The position numbers were made by a program, and so were the translations under genes. This document shows, piece after piece, positions 8,915-17,201 of a stretch of 64,000 nucleotides of DNA (positions within the stretch are counted from its first letter, which is position 1; every line of letters starts with the position of its first letter). This DNA comes from Streptomyces liliifuscus. Its GTDB lineage: Bacteria > Actinomycetota > Actinomycetes > Streptomycetales > Streptomycetaceae. The stretch spans positions 6,634,001 to 6,698,000 of the forward strand of contig NZ_CP066831.1 of NCBI RefSeq assembly GCF_016598615.1, written 5' to 3'. The notes below the pieces were generated by a model. That model saw only the letters and a list, made by a program, of their open reading frames with translations, was not told the origin of the DNA and did no database searches.

Positions 8915-9529
8915 ATGACCAAGAAGACGCGTATCCGGATCGCGCGGATAGCCGCCGGCGCGGTGATCGCCGCCGGTGCTTCGCTGACCGCCGCCGGTGC
9001 CGCTTCGGCTCTCGACGTCGGTGTCGAGGTGGGCGGTCTGAACGTCGGCGCCAAGGCCGACGAGAGCGGTGTCGAGGTCGGCATCGGTGTCGAGGACCCG
9101 ACGACCCCGGCCCCGACTCCCACGGAGCCGACCGAGGAGCCGACGGTTATTCCGACGGACCCGACCGACCCTCCCACCGAGGAGCCCACGGAGGAGCCGA
9201 CCGAGGAGCCCACTGAGCCGACGGAGGAGCCGACCGACGAGCCCACCGACGAGCCGAGCGACCCGGGCAACGGCAACGGCGGCAGCGCCGGTGGCAACGA
9301 CACCGACCCCGACGGCGGCTCCCAGCCGGTCGAGCAGGGCGCGGGCAAGGAGAGCCTGACCGACACCGGTTCGGACACCTCCGCCCAGGGCACCGGCGGC
9401 GAGCTGGCCGAGACCGGCGCCGCCGAGAACATCACGTACCTGCTGATCGGCGCCGCCACGATGATCGCCGGTGGCATCGGCTTCCGTATGCTGCCCCGCC
9501 TCATGAACGGCCGCGGCGCGGCTGCCTGA
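8915..9529 (+). CDS. LAETG-type sortase-anchored cell-wall protein
   Basis: The 204-aa protein has a signal peptide (MTKKTRIRIARIAAG..., cleavage likely after ASA near residue 31), a short DVGVEVGGLNVG region, and a Pro/Thr/Glu repeat domain built from EEPT/DEPT units (about 65-120). A Gly/Asn/Asp-rich spacer follows, then the sorting signal LAETG (about 165), a hydrophobic helix (ITYLLIGAATMIAGGIGF) and a positively charged tail. LAxTG is the motif used by class E sortases of Streptomyces, so the protein should be covalently linked to peptidoglycan. It has no recognisable enzymatic domain; a spacer or surface-display role is my inference. No sortase gene lies in the window. Confidence 0.85.
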   Translation: MTKKTRIRIARIAAGAVIAAGASLTAAGAASALDVGVEVGGLNVGAKADESGVEVGIGVEDPTTPAPTPTEPTEEPTVIPTDPTDPPTEEPTEEPTEEPTEPTEEPTDEPTDEPSDPGNGNGGSAGGNDTDPDGGSQPVEQGAGKESLTDTGSDTSAQGTGGELAETGAAENITYLLIGAATMIAGGIGFRMLPRLMNGRGAAA

Positions 9530-9572
9530 CATCATGGGCGTACGCGCGTGAGTGTGTGACGTGAGTGCGTGA

Positions 9573-9605
9573 GAAGGGCCCGGAGCTTGAAGCTCCGGGC
9601 CCTTC
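9573..9605. terminator. Strong hairpin terminator
   Basis: A 15-bp perfect stem (9573-9587 with 9591-9605) and 3-nt loop sits between the LAETG gene (+) and the convergent zinc-ribbon gene (-). It can serve both strands. Confidence 0.85.
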
Positions 9606-9680
9606 CTCATGTCTTGTCCGCGCCTTGTCGTCCGCTGCGGTCGTGCCTCGTGCGTGCCCGGTCGTGCCTCGCGCGCGTCC

Positions 9681-9875
9681 CTACGCGGTCTGGTGGGCCA
9701 GCAGGGCCACTGCCGCGATCAGGATGGCGAGCAGTGCGATCAGGGCCATGGGGTTGAGGCCGCCGCCGAAGGGGCCCTCCTGCTGCAGCCGCGCACGGTT
9801 CGCGCGGCAGACGGGGCAGCGGCCCTCGTTCACGGGCGCGGCACAGTTCGCGCACACCAGCCGGTCGTACGTCAT
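9681..9875 (-). CDS. Small zinc-ribbon membrane protein
   Basis: This is a 64-aa protein starting at the ATG at 9875, chosen because AAGGAGG lies 8 nt upstream on the minus strand. It begins MTYDRLVCANCAAPVNEG and has two CxxC pairs (CANC, CPVC) about 13 residues apart, the pattern of a zinc ribbon. A Gly-rich hinge and one C-terminal transmembrane helix (MALIALLAILIAAVALLAHQ) follow. Zinc-ribbon plus one helix is a common build for small actinobacterial membrane proteins of unknown function. It is convergent with the LAETG gene and divergent from ftsE. No function assigned. Confidence 0.7.
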   Translation of the reverse strand: MTYDRLVCANCAAPVNEGRCPVCRANRARLQQEGPFGGGLNPMALIALLAILIAAVALLAHQTA

Positions 9876-10220
9876 GCGCTCGCCCTCCTTGCACCGGTTC
9901 CACGTACACAACGCTCTCGGGAACGGATACGTTCCCCCTCCACTGTGCCAGGTTCCTCCGGAGGGTGCGCGGGTTCTTGTGCGGGGGCTGGGCAGGGCGC
10001 CTCCTGAGGGGTGGCTTGCGTTGTCTCGCGGCTACAGGCCGTGTGTGGCCGGTCGCGCAGTTCCCCGCACCCCTTCGGGGCGCGGCCCCTCTCAGAGGTT
10101 GCCCCGCACAAAAGCGCACAACCCTTGCGCAACCTCTCCCGGCGACTGCGCGCGTGTACCCGGGTCGCGTATGGTCACGCTCATCTAACCCCGATATCCC
10201 CGACGGCCTGTGGTGCATCC
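9876..10220. other. Intergenic region upstream of ftsE, with a copy of the dispersed repeat
   Basis: About 345 bases between divergent starts. It contains the 15-nt core CGCGCAGTTCCCCGC at 10054-10068 followed by a short GC hairpin (10069-10090). A TATGGT hexamer near 10168 is a possible -10 for ftsE but lacks a good -35. No gene is apparent. Confidence 0.5.
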
Positions 10221-10910
10221 GTGATCCGATTCGACAACGTGTCCAAGGTCTACCCCAAGCAGACCCGCCCCGCTCTGAGGGATGTGTCCCTGGAGGTCGA
10301 GCGAGGCGAGTTCGTGTTCCTGGTGGGGTCCTCCGGCTCCGGAAAGTCCACCTTCCTGCGGCTGATCCTCCGCGAGGAGCGGACCAGCCACGGTCAGGTG
10401 CACGTCCTGGGCAAGGACCTCGCGCGCATCTCCAACTGGAAGGTGCCGCAGATGCGCCGCCAGCTCGGGACGGTGTTCCAGGACTTCCGCCTCCTGCCGA
10501 ACAAGACGGTCGCCGAGAACGTGGCCTTCGCGCAGGAGGTCATCGGCAAGTCGCGCGGCGAGATCCGCAAGTCCGTGCCGCAGGTGCTCGACCTCGTCGG
10601 GCTCGGCGGCAAGGAGGACCGGATGCCCGGTGAGCTGTCCGGCGGTGAGCAGCAGCGGGTGGCGATCGCGAGAGCGTTCGTCAACCGGCCCAAGCTGCTG
10701 ATCGCGGACGAACCCACCGGAAACCTCGACCCGCAGACCTCCGTCGGCATCATGAAGCTGCTCGACCGGATCAACCGGACGGGCACGACCGTCCTGATGG
10801 CGACGCACGACCAGAACATCGTGGACCAGATGCGCAAGCGCGTCATCGAGCTGGAGAAGGGCCGACTAGTCCGCGACCAGGCGCGCGGCGTGTACGGCTA
10901 CCAGCACTGA
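10221..10910 (+). CDS. ftsE: Cell-division ABC transporter ATP-binding protein FtsE
   Basis: This 229-aa ATPase is the cytoplasmic partner of FtsX. The GTG at 10221 gives [19 protein letters not shown], the usual FtsE N-terminus; longer in-frame extensions upstream are not credible. Motifs are Walker [10 protein letters not shown] (about 36-44), the Q-loop in [12 protein letters not shown] signature LSGGEQQR (about 139), Walker [10 protein letters not shown] and the switch histidine in MATHD. FtsEX does not transport a solute. In other bacteria it activates peptidoglycan hydrolases during growth and division. The gene is followed after 88 bp by ftsX. Confidence 0.97.
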   Translation: MIRFDNVSKVYPKQTRPALRDVSLEVERGEFVFLVGSSGSGKSTFLRLILREERTSHGQVHVLGKDLARISNWKVPQMRRQLGTVFQDFRLLPNKTVAENVAFAQEVIGKSRGEIRKSVPQVLDLVGLGGKEDRMPGELSGGEQQRVAIARAFVNRPKLLIADEPTGNLDPQTSVGIMKLLDRINRTGTTVLMATHDQNIVDQMRKRVIELEKGRLVRDQARGVYGYQH

Positions 10911-10998
10911 CCGCGACCTCCCTCACGCTCTCGGCGCCACCGCAGAGCAGGGGGAGGACTCCCCACGCATCCGCCACGGAAAGGCCTGAGAAGACGCC

Positions 10999-11916
10999 AT
11001 GCGCGCCCAGTTCGTTCTGTCGGAGATCGGTGTCGGTCTCCGCCGCAATCTGACGATGACCTTCGCGGTCGTCGTCTCGGTCGCCCTGTCCCTCGCCCTG
11101 TTCGGCGGTTCGCTCCTGATGAGCGACCAGGTGAACACGATGAAGGGCTACTGGTACGACAAGGTCAACGTCTCGATCTTCCTCTGCAACAAGAGCGACG
11201 CGGAGTCCGACCCCAACTGCGCCAAGGGAGCGGTCACCACCGAGCAGAAGAAGCAGATCGAGACCGACCTCGACAAGATGTCCGTCGTCGAGACCGTCTC
11301 GCACGAGTCCAGCGACCAGGCGTACAAGCACTACAAGGAGCAGTTCGGCGACTCCCCGCTCGCCGCCTCGCTCACTCCGGACCAGATGCAGGAGTCCTTC
11401 CGCATCAAGCTGAAGGACCCGGAGAAGTACCAGGTCATCGCGACCGCCTTCGACGGCCGTGACGGCGTGCAGTCCGTGCAGGACCAGAAGGGCATCCTCG
11501 ACAACCTCTTCGGGCTCCTCAACGGCATGAACTGGGCCGCCCGCGCGGTGATGGCGATGATGCTCGTCGTCGCGCTGATGCTCATCGTCAACACGGTGCG
11601 CGTCTCCGCCTTCAGCCGTCGGCGTGAGACCGGGATCATGCGCCTGGTGGGCGCCTCCGGCTTCTACATCCAGGCGCCGTTCATCATGGAGGCCGCGGTC
11701 GCCGGACTGATCGGCGGCGGGGTGGCGTGTGCCTTCCTGCTGATCGCCCGGTACTTCATCATCGACCACGGTCTGGCCCTGTCGGAGAAGCTGAATCTGA
11801 TCAACTTCATCGGCTGGGACGCCGTTCTCACGAAGCTGCCGCTCATCCTCGCGACGAGTCTGCTGATGCCCGCGCTTGCCGCGTTCTTCGCGTTGCGCAA
11901 GTACCTGAAGGTGTGA
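10999..11916 (+). CDS. ftsX: Cell-division protein FtsX
   Basis: This 305-aa membrane protein is the FtsE partner. It starts MRAQFVLSEIGVGLRRNLTMTFAVVVSVALSLALFGGSLL (cytoplasmic N-terminus plus helix 1). An extracellular loop of about 120 residues follows, with one pair of cysteines (CNKSDAESDPNC). Three more helices make up the FtsX/MacB permease region (about 175-300), with the conserved SRRRETGIMRLVGAS segment. The extracellular loop is where FtsX proteins contact hydrolases; the cysteine pair could form a disulfide there. Probably cotranscribed with ftsE and closed by the terminator that follows. Confidence 0.96.
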   Translation: MRAQFVLSEIGVGLRRNLTMTFAVVVSVALSLALFGGSLLMSDQVNTMKGYWYDKVNVSIFLCNKSDAESDPNCAKGAVTTEQKKQIETDLDKMSVVETVSHESSDQAYKHYKEQFGDSPLAASLTPDQMQESFRIKLKDPEKYQVIATAFDGRDGVQSVQDQKGILDNLFGLLNGMNWAARAVMAMMLVVALMLIVNTVRVSAFSRRRETGIMRLVGASGFYIQAPFIMEAAVAGLIGGGVACAFLLIARYFIIDHGLALSEKLNLINFIGWDAVLTKLPLILATSLLMPALAAFFALRKYLKV

Positions 11917-11927
11917 CGCATGCCAAG

Positions 11928-11959
11928 AGGGCCGTACCGGCAAGCGCCGGTACGGCCCT
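11928..11959 (+). terminator. Hairpin terminator after ftsX
   Basis: A 14-bp stem (11928-11941 with 11946-11959), 4-nt loop and short T-rich tail lies 11 bp after the ftsX stop. Confidence 0.85.
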
Positions 11960-11970
11960 TCTCGTTGTCC

Positions 11971-11976
11971 TAGACT
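11971..11976 (+). promoter_or_regulatory. Putative -10 element for a leaderless S41 protease mRNA
   Basis: TAGACT fits the TAnnnT -10 pattern and ends 7 nt before the ATG at 11984, which would put the transcription start at or next to the start codon. No Shine-Dalgarno is present. The -35 is poor. Confidence 0.4.
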
Positions 11977-11983
11977 CACCGGC

Positions 11984-13150
11984 ATGTCAGGCCGTGACCT
12001 GTTCTGTCAGCCCCGCCGTTTCGGCCGCGGGGCGGCCCTGACGTTGGTCTTCGCGAGCGTTCTCGCGGCGGGCGCCGCGACCGGCTCGTTCGACACCCCG
12101 GGCCGCAAGAACGCCTCCCCGTCCGCGAAGTCGGCCCCGGCGGGCCACCAGGAGGACGTCGCCGACGCCGCCGCCGAGGCGATGGCCGACGGCAAGTCCC
12201 CGGTCGAGGCCGCCGAGCGGGCCGTCAGCCGCAGCGGCGACCGCTGGGGCGCCGTCTACTCCCAGGGCGAGTACGAGGAGTTCGAGGAAGCCCTCGACGG
12301 CCAGTACACCGGCGTCGGCCTGTGGGCCCGGCGCGAGCGCGACGGACGTATCGAGGTGACCCGCGTGCAGTCCGGCTCGCCCGCGCAGGCCGCCGGGATC
12401 CGCCAGGGCGACCGGCTGCGCAGCATCGACGGCCACCGGGTCGACGGCAGGCCCGTCACGGAGGTGGTCTCATTACTGAGGGGCGACGCCACCGACGCGA
12501 GCGCCGGAACGACCGTCGCTCTCGGCCTTGAGCGCGGCACGCGCACATGGCGCGAGACCCTGCGCCGGGCCCGCCTGTCCACCGACTCCGTGACGGTCCG
12601 CGAACTGCCCGGCGGCGTCACCGTGATCAAGGTCGCCGCCTTCACCAAGGGTTCCGGAGACCTCGTACGGACCGCCGTGGCCGACGCCCCCACGGGCACC
12701 GGGGTCGTCCTGGACCTGCGCGGCAACTCCGGCGGCCTGGTCACCGAGGCCGTCACCGCCGCCTCCGCCTTCCTCGACGGCGGCCTCGTCGCCACGTACG
12801 ACGTGAACGGCGACCAGCGTGCCCTGCACGCCGATCCCGGCGGTGACACCACCAGACCCCTGGTCGCGCTCGTCGACGGCGGCACGATGAGCGCGGCCGA
12901 GCTCCTCACGGGGGGCCTGCAGGACCGCGGCCGGGCGGTCGTCGTGGGCTCCAGGACCTTCGGCAAGGGCTCGGTCCAGATGCCGAGCCGGCTGCCCGAC
13001 GGCTCCGTCGCCGAGCTGACCGTCGGGCACTACCGCACCCCCTCCGGCCGCGGCGTCGACGGCCGCGGCATCACTCCCGACCTGGAGGCCGAGGAGAGCG
13101 CGCTGGAGCGGGCCGAGACCGTACTGAGCGGGCTCGGCGACCCCTCGTAG
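11984..13150 (+). CDS. S41 family carboxy-terminal processing protease, with a TTA codon
   Basis: This 388-aa secreted or membrane-anchored protease has an N-terminal signal/anchor helix ([17 protein letters not shown]), a helical region, a PDZ domain (about 108-185) and an S41 catalytic domain. The nucleophile is Ser303 in [10 protein letters not shown] and the general base Lys328 in TFGKGSVQ. CtpA-type enzymes process or degrade envelope proteins. It follows ftsX across a terminator. The gene contains an in-frame TTA leucine codon at 12473-12475 (VVSLLRG, in the PDZ region), so full-length synthesis should need the bldA tRNA. The ATG start is supported by a -10 element giving a near-leaderless mRNA. 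Confidence 0.93.
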   Translation: MSGRDLFCQPRRFGRGAALTLVFASVLAAGAATGSFDTPGRKNASPSAKSAPAGHQEDVADAAAEAMADGKSPVEAAERAVSRSGDRWGAVYSQGEYEEFEEALDGQYTGVGLWARRERDGRIEVTRVQSGSPAQAAGIRQGDRLRSIDGHRVDGRPVTEVVSLLRGDATDASAGTTVALGLERGTRTWRETLRRARLSTDSVTVRELPGGVTVIKVAAFTKGSGDLVRTAVADAPTGTGVVLDLRGNSGGLVTEAVTAASAFLDGGLVATYDVNGDQRALHADPGGDTTRPLVALVDGGTMSAAELLTGGLQDRGRAVVVGSRTFGKGSVQMPSRLPDGSVAELTVGHYRTPSGRGVDGRGITPDLEAEESALERAETVLSGLGDPS

Positions 13151-13254
13151 CCGACCGGACCCGGCATTCCGGGCCGACGGTCCGCGTCTCCCGTAATCGG
13201 CTTTCCCTCGTGGGCCCCTCTAGTGCGAAAATGGCCAGCACTATGAGCAAGGGC

Positions 13255-13788
13255 ATGTACGTACCGAAAGAATCCCAGCCGAAGCAGGGAGGGGGCACCT
13301 CCGGCAAGGTCAAGGACGGCAAGCGCAAGATCGTCGCGCAGAACAAGAAGGCGCGGCACGACTACGCCATCATCGACACCTACGAGGCCGGGCTCGTCCT
13401 CACCGGCACGGAGGTGAAGTCCCTGCGCCAGGGCCGGGCCTCGCTGACCGATGGCTTCGTCCAGATCGACGGGAACGAGGCGTGGCTGCACAACGCCCAC
13501 ATCCCGGAGTACAGCCAGGGCACGTGGACCAACCACACCGTGCGCCGCAAGCGGAAGCTGCTCCTGCACCGCGAGGAGATCGACAAGCTGGCGTCGAAGT
13601 CCGAGGAGACGGGTCACACGATCGTGCCCCTCGCCCTCTACTTCAAGGACGGCCGCGCGAAGGCCGAGATCGCGCTCGCCCGGGGCAAGAAGGAGTACGA
13701 CAAGCGGCAGACCCTCCGCGAGAAGCAGGACCGGCGGGAGTCGGACCGGGCCATCGCGGCGGCCAAGAGGAAGCAGCGGGGCGAGTAG
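13255..13788 (+). CDS. smpB: SsrA-binding protein SmpB
   Basis: SmpB binds tmRNA and brings it to stalled ribosomes. The core is plain: [34 protein letters not shown], then [20 protein letters not shown] and the basic tail [21 protein letters not shown]. Several in-frame ATGs compete (13231, 13243, 13255). I chose 13255 ([13 protein letters not shown]), the form I associate with streptomycete SmpB, giving 177 aa, although the AAGGG before it is only 1-2 nt away. The upstream starts remain possible. The gene is followed by ssrA, its RNA partner. Confidence 0.93.
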   Translation: MYVPKESQPKQGGGTSGKVKDGKRKIVAQNKKARHDYAIIDTYEAGLVLTGTEVKSLRQGRASLTDGFVQIDGNEAWLHNAHIPEYSQGTWTNHTVRRKRKLLLHREEIDKLASKSEETGHTIVPLALYFKDGRAKAEIALARGKKEYDKRQTLREKQDRRESDRAIAAAKRKQRGE

Positions 13789-13947
13789 CGGCCGGTGGGC
13801 GCCGGGCCGCCGGGCCGCCGTGCCGCCGTGCCGCAGGGAATACGGTGGCATGGGTGCGCGTTGGTCACGTACGATGGCACTGCACCTCATAGCGGGTGCG
13901 CACCTCTTCGCTTGGAGAAGTTCCGAAGAGGCTTGAAAAATCAACAT

Positions 13948-14335
13948 GGGGATGATCGGTTTCGACAGCGGCTGTTGAAGCAGGGGAAGCGTGTCGAGGA
14001 AGCGGCAATGATCTCGTTAACCATATGTCGCAACCAATAATCGCCAATTCCAAGAGCGATTCCCAGTCCTTCGCCCTCGCTGCCTAATAACAGCGACTGA
14101 AGGACCCTAAAAGGGTGTCAGCCCGGGGGTGTTCCCGACCCGGACCCTGGCATAATCTAGGGAACTAAACCATCGAGCCCGGTCACGGGGTTCGATGGGA
14201 AATCAAACAGTGACTGGGCCCGTCGGCGACTTGTTCGCGTGATCACCGGGGCCGAGAAAATCGCAGCGAACTGCACACGGAGAAGCCCTGATTCTGCACC
14301 GGTGGACGCGGGTTCGATTCCCGCCATCTCCACTC
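13948..14335 (+). ncRNA. ssrA: Transfer-messenger RNA (tmRNA)
   Basis: The 5' end GGGGATGATCGGTTTCGACAG can pair with CATCTCC at 14325-14331. The T-arm GGTTCGATTCCCGCC precedes the acceptor strand, as in tRNA. The tag reading frame starts at GCC 14043 and reads ANSKSDSQSFALAA, then TAA TAA (14085-14090). The LAA end is the proteolysis signal. A pseudoknot-rich region follows the tag. The genomic 3' end reads ACTCA rather than ACCA, so the CCA must be added after transcription; the mature 3' end is probably near 14332. Confidence 0.97.
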
Positions 14336-14349
14336 ATCCCATGTTAAAC

Positions 14350-14381
14350 AAAGGCCCCGCTGCCCAGGCAGCGGGGCCTTT
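14350..14381 (+). terminator. Hairpin terminator after ssrA
   Basis: Arms 14350-14364 and 14367-14381 are perfectly complementary, ending in TTTGTCGT. Confidence 0.85.
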
Positions 14382-14505
14382 GTCGTGCCTGGACCCTTGT
14401 CATGAGCCGCGGGGCACACGGCGCGCGGCTCCGCCGTGGGGTTCGGCTGATTGCCTCCGGAGGCCTACTGTCCACGGGGCGCGTCGTCCGGGATGCTCCT
14501 GTGGC

Positions 14506-16119
14506 ATGAGCAGACCCGTGAGTAGAACCGCGAAGAGTTCTGGGGAGCGCGTCGACTCCCGAATGAAACGGTGGATCTGGCCCGTCGTGATCGGGCTCGC
14601 GGCGGCCGCGCTCGGTTCGGGTTCGCCGGCCGGTGCGGACGCCGACCGGAGCGGACTGCCGGAGGCCATCGACACCATCCTCGGGGACAGCCGGATGGAG
14701 GGCGGGGCGGCGAGTGTCGTGGTCGCCGATGCCACGAGCGGCGACGTGCTGTACCAGCACCGGCCGACCGAGCGGCTGATGCCCGCCTCCAACACCAAAC
14801 TGCCCACCTCGGCCGCGGCGATGGAGATCCTCGGCCCCGACCACAGGTTCACGACGGACGTCCTGACGAACGGCAGACGGCAGGGCTCCGTCCTGCGCGG
14901 CGATCTGTATCTGCGCGGCAGCGGTGACCCGACCGCACTCGCCAAGGACTACGACAAACTGGCCGCCGACCTCGCCACGTCGGGTGTCACCCGTGTCGAC
15001 GGGCGGCTCCTCGCCGACGACACCCGCTTCGACAGCGCCCGGCTCGGCCGCTCCTGGGCCGCCGACGACGAGTCCGCGTACTACTCCGCGCAGATCAGCG
15101 CGCTGAGTGTCGCCCCCGACACCGACTACGACACCGGGACCGTGATCGTGGAGGTCGCGCCGGGCGCGGAGGCCGGGGACGAGCCGACGGTCACCGTCAC
15201 ACCGAAGACGGACTACGTCGACCTGGACGTCCGGGCCACCACCGTCGCCGCGGGAGGCTCGAACGACCTCACCGTCGAGCGGGAGCACGGCACCAACACC
15301 ATCGTGGTCGGCGGTACGACGCCCGTGGGCGGCTCCGGCGCCACGGAGTGGGTGAGCGTGTGGGAGCCCACCGGGTACGCGGTCGCCGTCTTCCGGGACG
15401 CGCTCGCCGCACACGGGGTGAAGGTGACCGGGCCGACACGGCTCGGGCGCGCCACGCCCGCGGGGGCACGGCAGCTCGCCTCGCACGCCTCGATGCCGCT
15501 CAAGGACCTGCTGATCCCCTTCATGAAGCTGTCCAACAACATGCACGCCGAGATCCTCACCAAGGCCATGGGCCTGAAGGTCTCGGGGGAGGGGAGCTGG
15601 AGCGCCGGGCTCGCCGCCGTCAGCGGTTACGCGAAGGGCGTCGGCGTCGAAACGGGCAAGCTGCGGCAGGTCGACGGCTCGGGGCTGTCCCGGATGAACA
15701 ACTTCACCGCAGGCCAGTTCGCCAAGCTGCTGCTCGCGGTGCGGGCCGAACCCTGGTACGCCGACTGGTACAAGTCCCTGCCGGTCGCCTGCGGCCCCGA
15801 CCGGTTCGTGGGCGGCACACTGCGGACCAGGATGTGCGGGACGCCCGCGGCGCTCAACGCCCGTGCCAAGACAGGCTCGTTGACCGGGGCGTCCGGCCTC
15901 TCCGGGTACGTGACGGACGCGGGCGGACGTGAACTCGTCTACAGCATCGTGCTCAACAACTACCTCGCCTCCTCCGTGAAGCCGCTGGAGGACGCGATCG
16001 TGGTGACACTGGCGCGGTCCACGGCGGACGCGGCCGCACTGGTGAAGCCGGGCAGCGCGCGGGCGGCCGAGCGGAACGGGGACCTGGAGTGCTCGTGGCG
16101 CAAGCCGGTGAAGTGCTGA
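14506..16119 (+). CDS. dacB: D-alanyl-D-alanine carboxypeptidase/endopeptidase, PBP4 (S13) family
   Basis: This roughly 537-aa secreted penicillin-binding protein trims or cleaves peptidoglycan peptides. A signal peptide (MKRWIWPVVIGLAAAALGSGSPAGA) is visible, and the three penicillin-binding motifs follow: SNTK (S95), SNN (about 343) and KTG (about 455, AKTGSLTGASGLSGYV). The large insert between motifs 1 and 2 is typical of S13 enzymes. The start is uncertain: ATG 14506 adds 19 residues before the signal peptide, while ATG 14563 begins exactly at MKRWIW but has GGGGAG 15 nt away. Convergent with the LacI gene. Confidence 0.92.
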   Translation: MSRPVSRTAKSSGERVDSRMKRWIWPVVIGLAAAALGSGSPAGADADRSGLPEAIDTILGDSRMEGGAASVVVADATSGDVLYQHRPTERLMPASNTKLPTSAAAMEILGPDHRFTTDVLTNGRRQGSVLRGDLYLRGSGDPTALAKDYDKLAADLATSGVTRVDGRLLADDTRFDSARLGRSWAADDESAYYSAQISALSVAPDTDYDTGTVIVEVAPGAEAGDEPTVTVTPKTDYVDLDVRATTVAAGGSNDLTVEREHGTNTIVVGGTTPVGGSGATEWVSVWEPTGYAVAVFRDALAAHGVKVTGPTRLGRATPAGARQLASHASMPLKDLLIPFMKLSNNMHAEILTKAMGLKVSGEGSWSAGLAAVSGYAKGVGVETGKLRQVDGSGLSRMNNFTAGQFAKLLLAVRAEPWYADWYKSLPVACGPDRFVGGTLRTRMCGTPAALNARAKTGSLTGASGLSGYVTDAGGRELVYSIVLNNYLASSVKPLEDAIVVTLARSTADAAALVKPGSARAAERNGDLECSWRKPVKC

Positions 16120-16144
16120 GCGAGTGCTGAAGGAGTGAGGTGCG

Positions 16145-16173
16145 GTCCAGGGCGTCTCGTCGACGCCCTGGAC
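16145..16173. terminator. Bidirectional hairpin terminator
   Basis: A perfect 12-bp stem (16145-16156 with 16162-16173) and 5-nt loop lies between the convergent dacB and LacI genes. Confidence 0.8.
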
Positions 16174-16191
16174 CCCACAGGGCCCGGGCGG

Positions 16192-17199
16192 TCAGGGCCG
16201 CGGCATCGTGCTCGCGCGTACCGTCAGCCGGGGCGACAGCAGCGTGGCCTCCGGTACGGCCGTGGCGCCGCCGAGCTTCCTCATCAGCAGTTCCACCGCC
16301 CCCGTGCCCACCTCGGCGGTCGGTATGGCGATCGAGGTGACGGGGACGCGGGTCTGCTCGGCCACCTCGTCCGGGCAGATCGCCGTGACCGACAGATCCC
16401 CCGGGACCCGTAACCCGAGTGCCTCGAACGCGTCGATCAGTGGCTCCAGGACCGGCTCGTTGTGCACCACGACACCCGTCAACGCGGGCCGCTCCCGCAG
16501 GAGTTGCTCGGCGACCCGCCGGGCCGCCGCGGGTGCCGCCTCGCACGGGTGCACCGAGGAGGCGATGCCGTTGCGGTCGGCCGCGGCGGTGAAGCCCTGG
16601 ACCACCCGCTGGGCGAACCCGGTCTCCCGTACGTACACCTCGGGCGGTGAGCCCACCAGGCCGATCACCCGGTGTCCGAGGCCCGCGAGATGCTCGACGC
16701 ACAGCTCGCCCGCCGCCCTGAAGTCCAGGTCGATGCAGGTCAGCCCGGCGGGCTCGGCGGGGAAGCCGATGAGGACCGACGGGCGGTCCAGGGCGCGCAG
16801 CAACGGCAGGCGCCGGTCGTGGAGTTGGATGTCCATCACGATCAGCGCGTCCACGAGGGCGGTGTCCGCGACCCGTCGCAGCCCGTCCTCGCCCTCCTCC
16901 TGCGTGAGCAGCAGCACGTCGTGGTCGTGCCGGCGCGCGGCGGTCACGACGGACACCGCGAACTGCATCACCACCGGCACATGGATTCCGGTCCGCAGTG
17001 GCACCACCAGTGCCAGCACGTTCGACCGGCTGCTGGCGAGGGCCCGGGCGCCCGCGTGCGGCCGGTAGCCCAGCTCGCGGATGCTGTCCTCGATGCGCTG
17101 CCGGGTCTCCTCGGAGATCGGGCGCTTGCCGCTCAGCGCGTACGAGACGGTGCTGGGGGACACCCCGGCGTGCCGTGCCACGTCGGTGATCTTCACCAT
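16192..17199 (-). CDS. LacI family transcriptional regulator of the xyloside operon, with a TTA codon
   Basis: This 335-aa repressor has an N-terminal LacI helix-turn-helix (MVKITDVARHAGVSPSTVSYALSG), a hinge helix (PHAGARALASSRSN) and a periplasmic-binding-like effector domain. It starts 2 bp after the stop of the GH31 gene on the same strand, so it is the last gene of the operon and probably regulates it. Operators of LacI type stand before the first gene. A rare TTA leucine codon occurs at 16413-16411 (EALGLRVPG), so its full-length product should depend on bldA tRNA. The inducer is probably a xyloside or xylo-oligosaccharide; that is inference from the neighbours. Confidence 0.93.
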   Translation of the reverse strand: MVKITDVARHAGVSPSTVSYALSGKRPISEETRQRIEDSIRELGYRPHAGARALASSRSNVLALVVPLRTGIHVPVVMQFAVSVVTAARRHDHDVLLLTQEEGEDGLRRVADTALVDALIVMDIQLHDRRLPLLRALDRPSVLIGFPAEPAGLTCIDLDFRAAGELCVEHLAGLGHRVIGLVGSPPEVYVRETGFAQRVVQGFTAAADRNGIASSVHPCEAAPAAARRVAEQLLRERPALTGVVVHNEPVLEPLIDAFEALGLRVPGDLSVTAICPDEVAEQTRVPVTSIAIPTAEVGTGAVELLMRKLGGATAVPEATLLSPRLTVRASTMPRP

Positions 17200-17201
17200 G
17201 C

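Noticed and set aside
8546-9610. 354-aa minus-strand frame over the LAETG gene (Gly/Leu/Arg and Ser/Val repeats)
   Set aside because: It is the mirror of the Pro/Thr/Glu repeats. The plus-strand frame has a signal peptide, sorting signal and charged tail.
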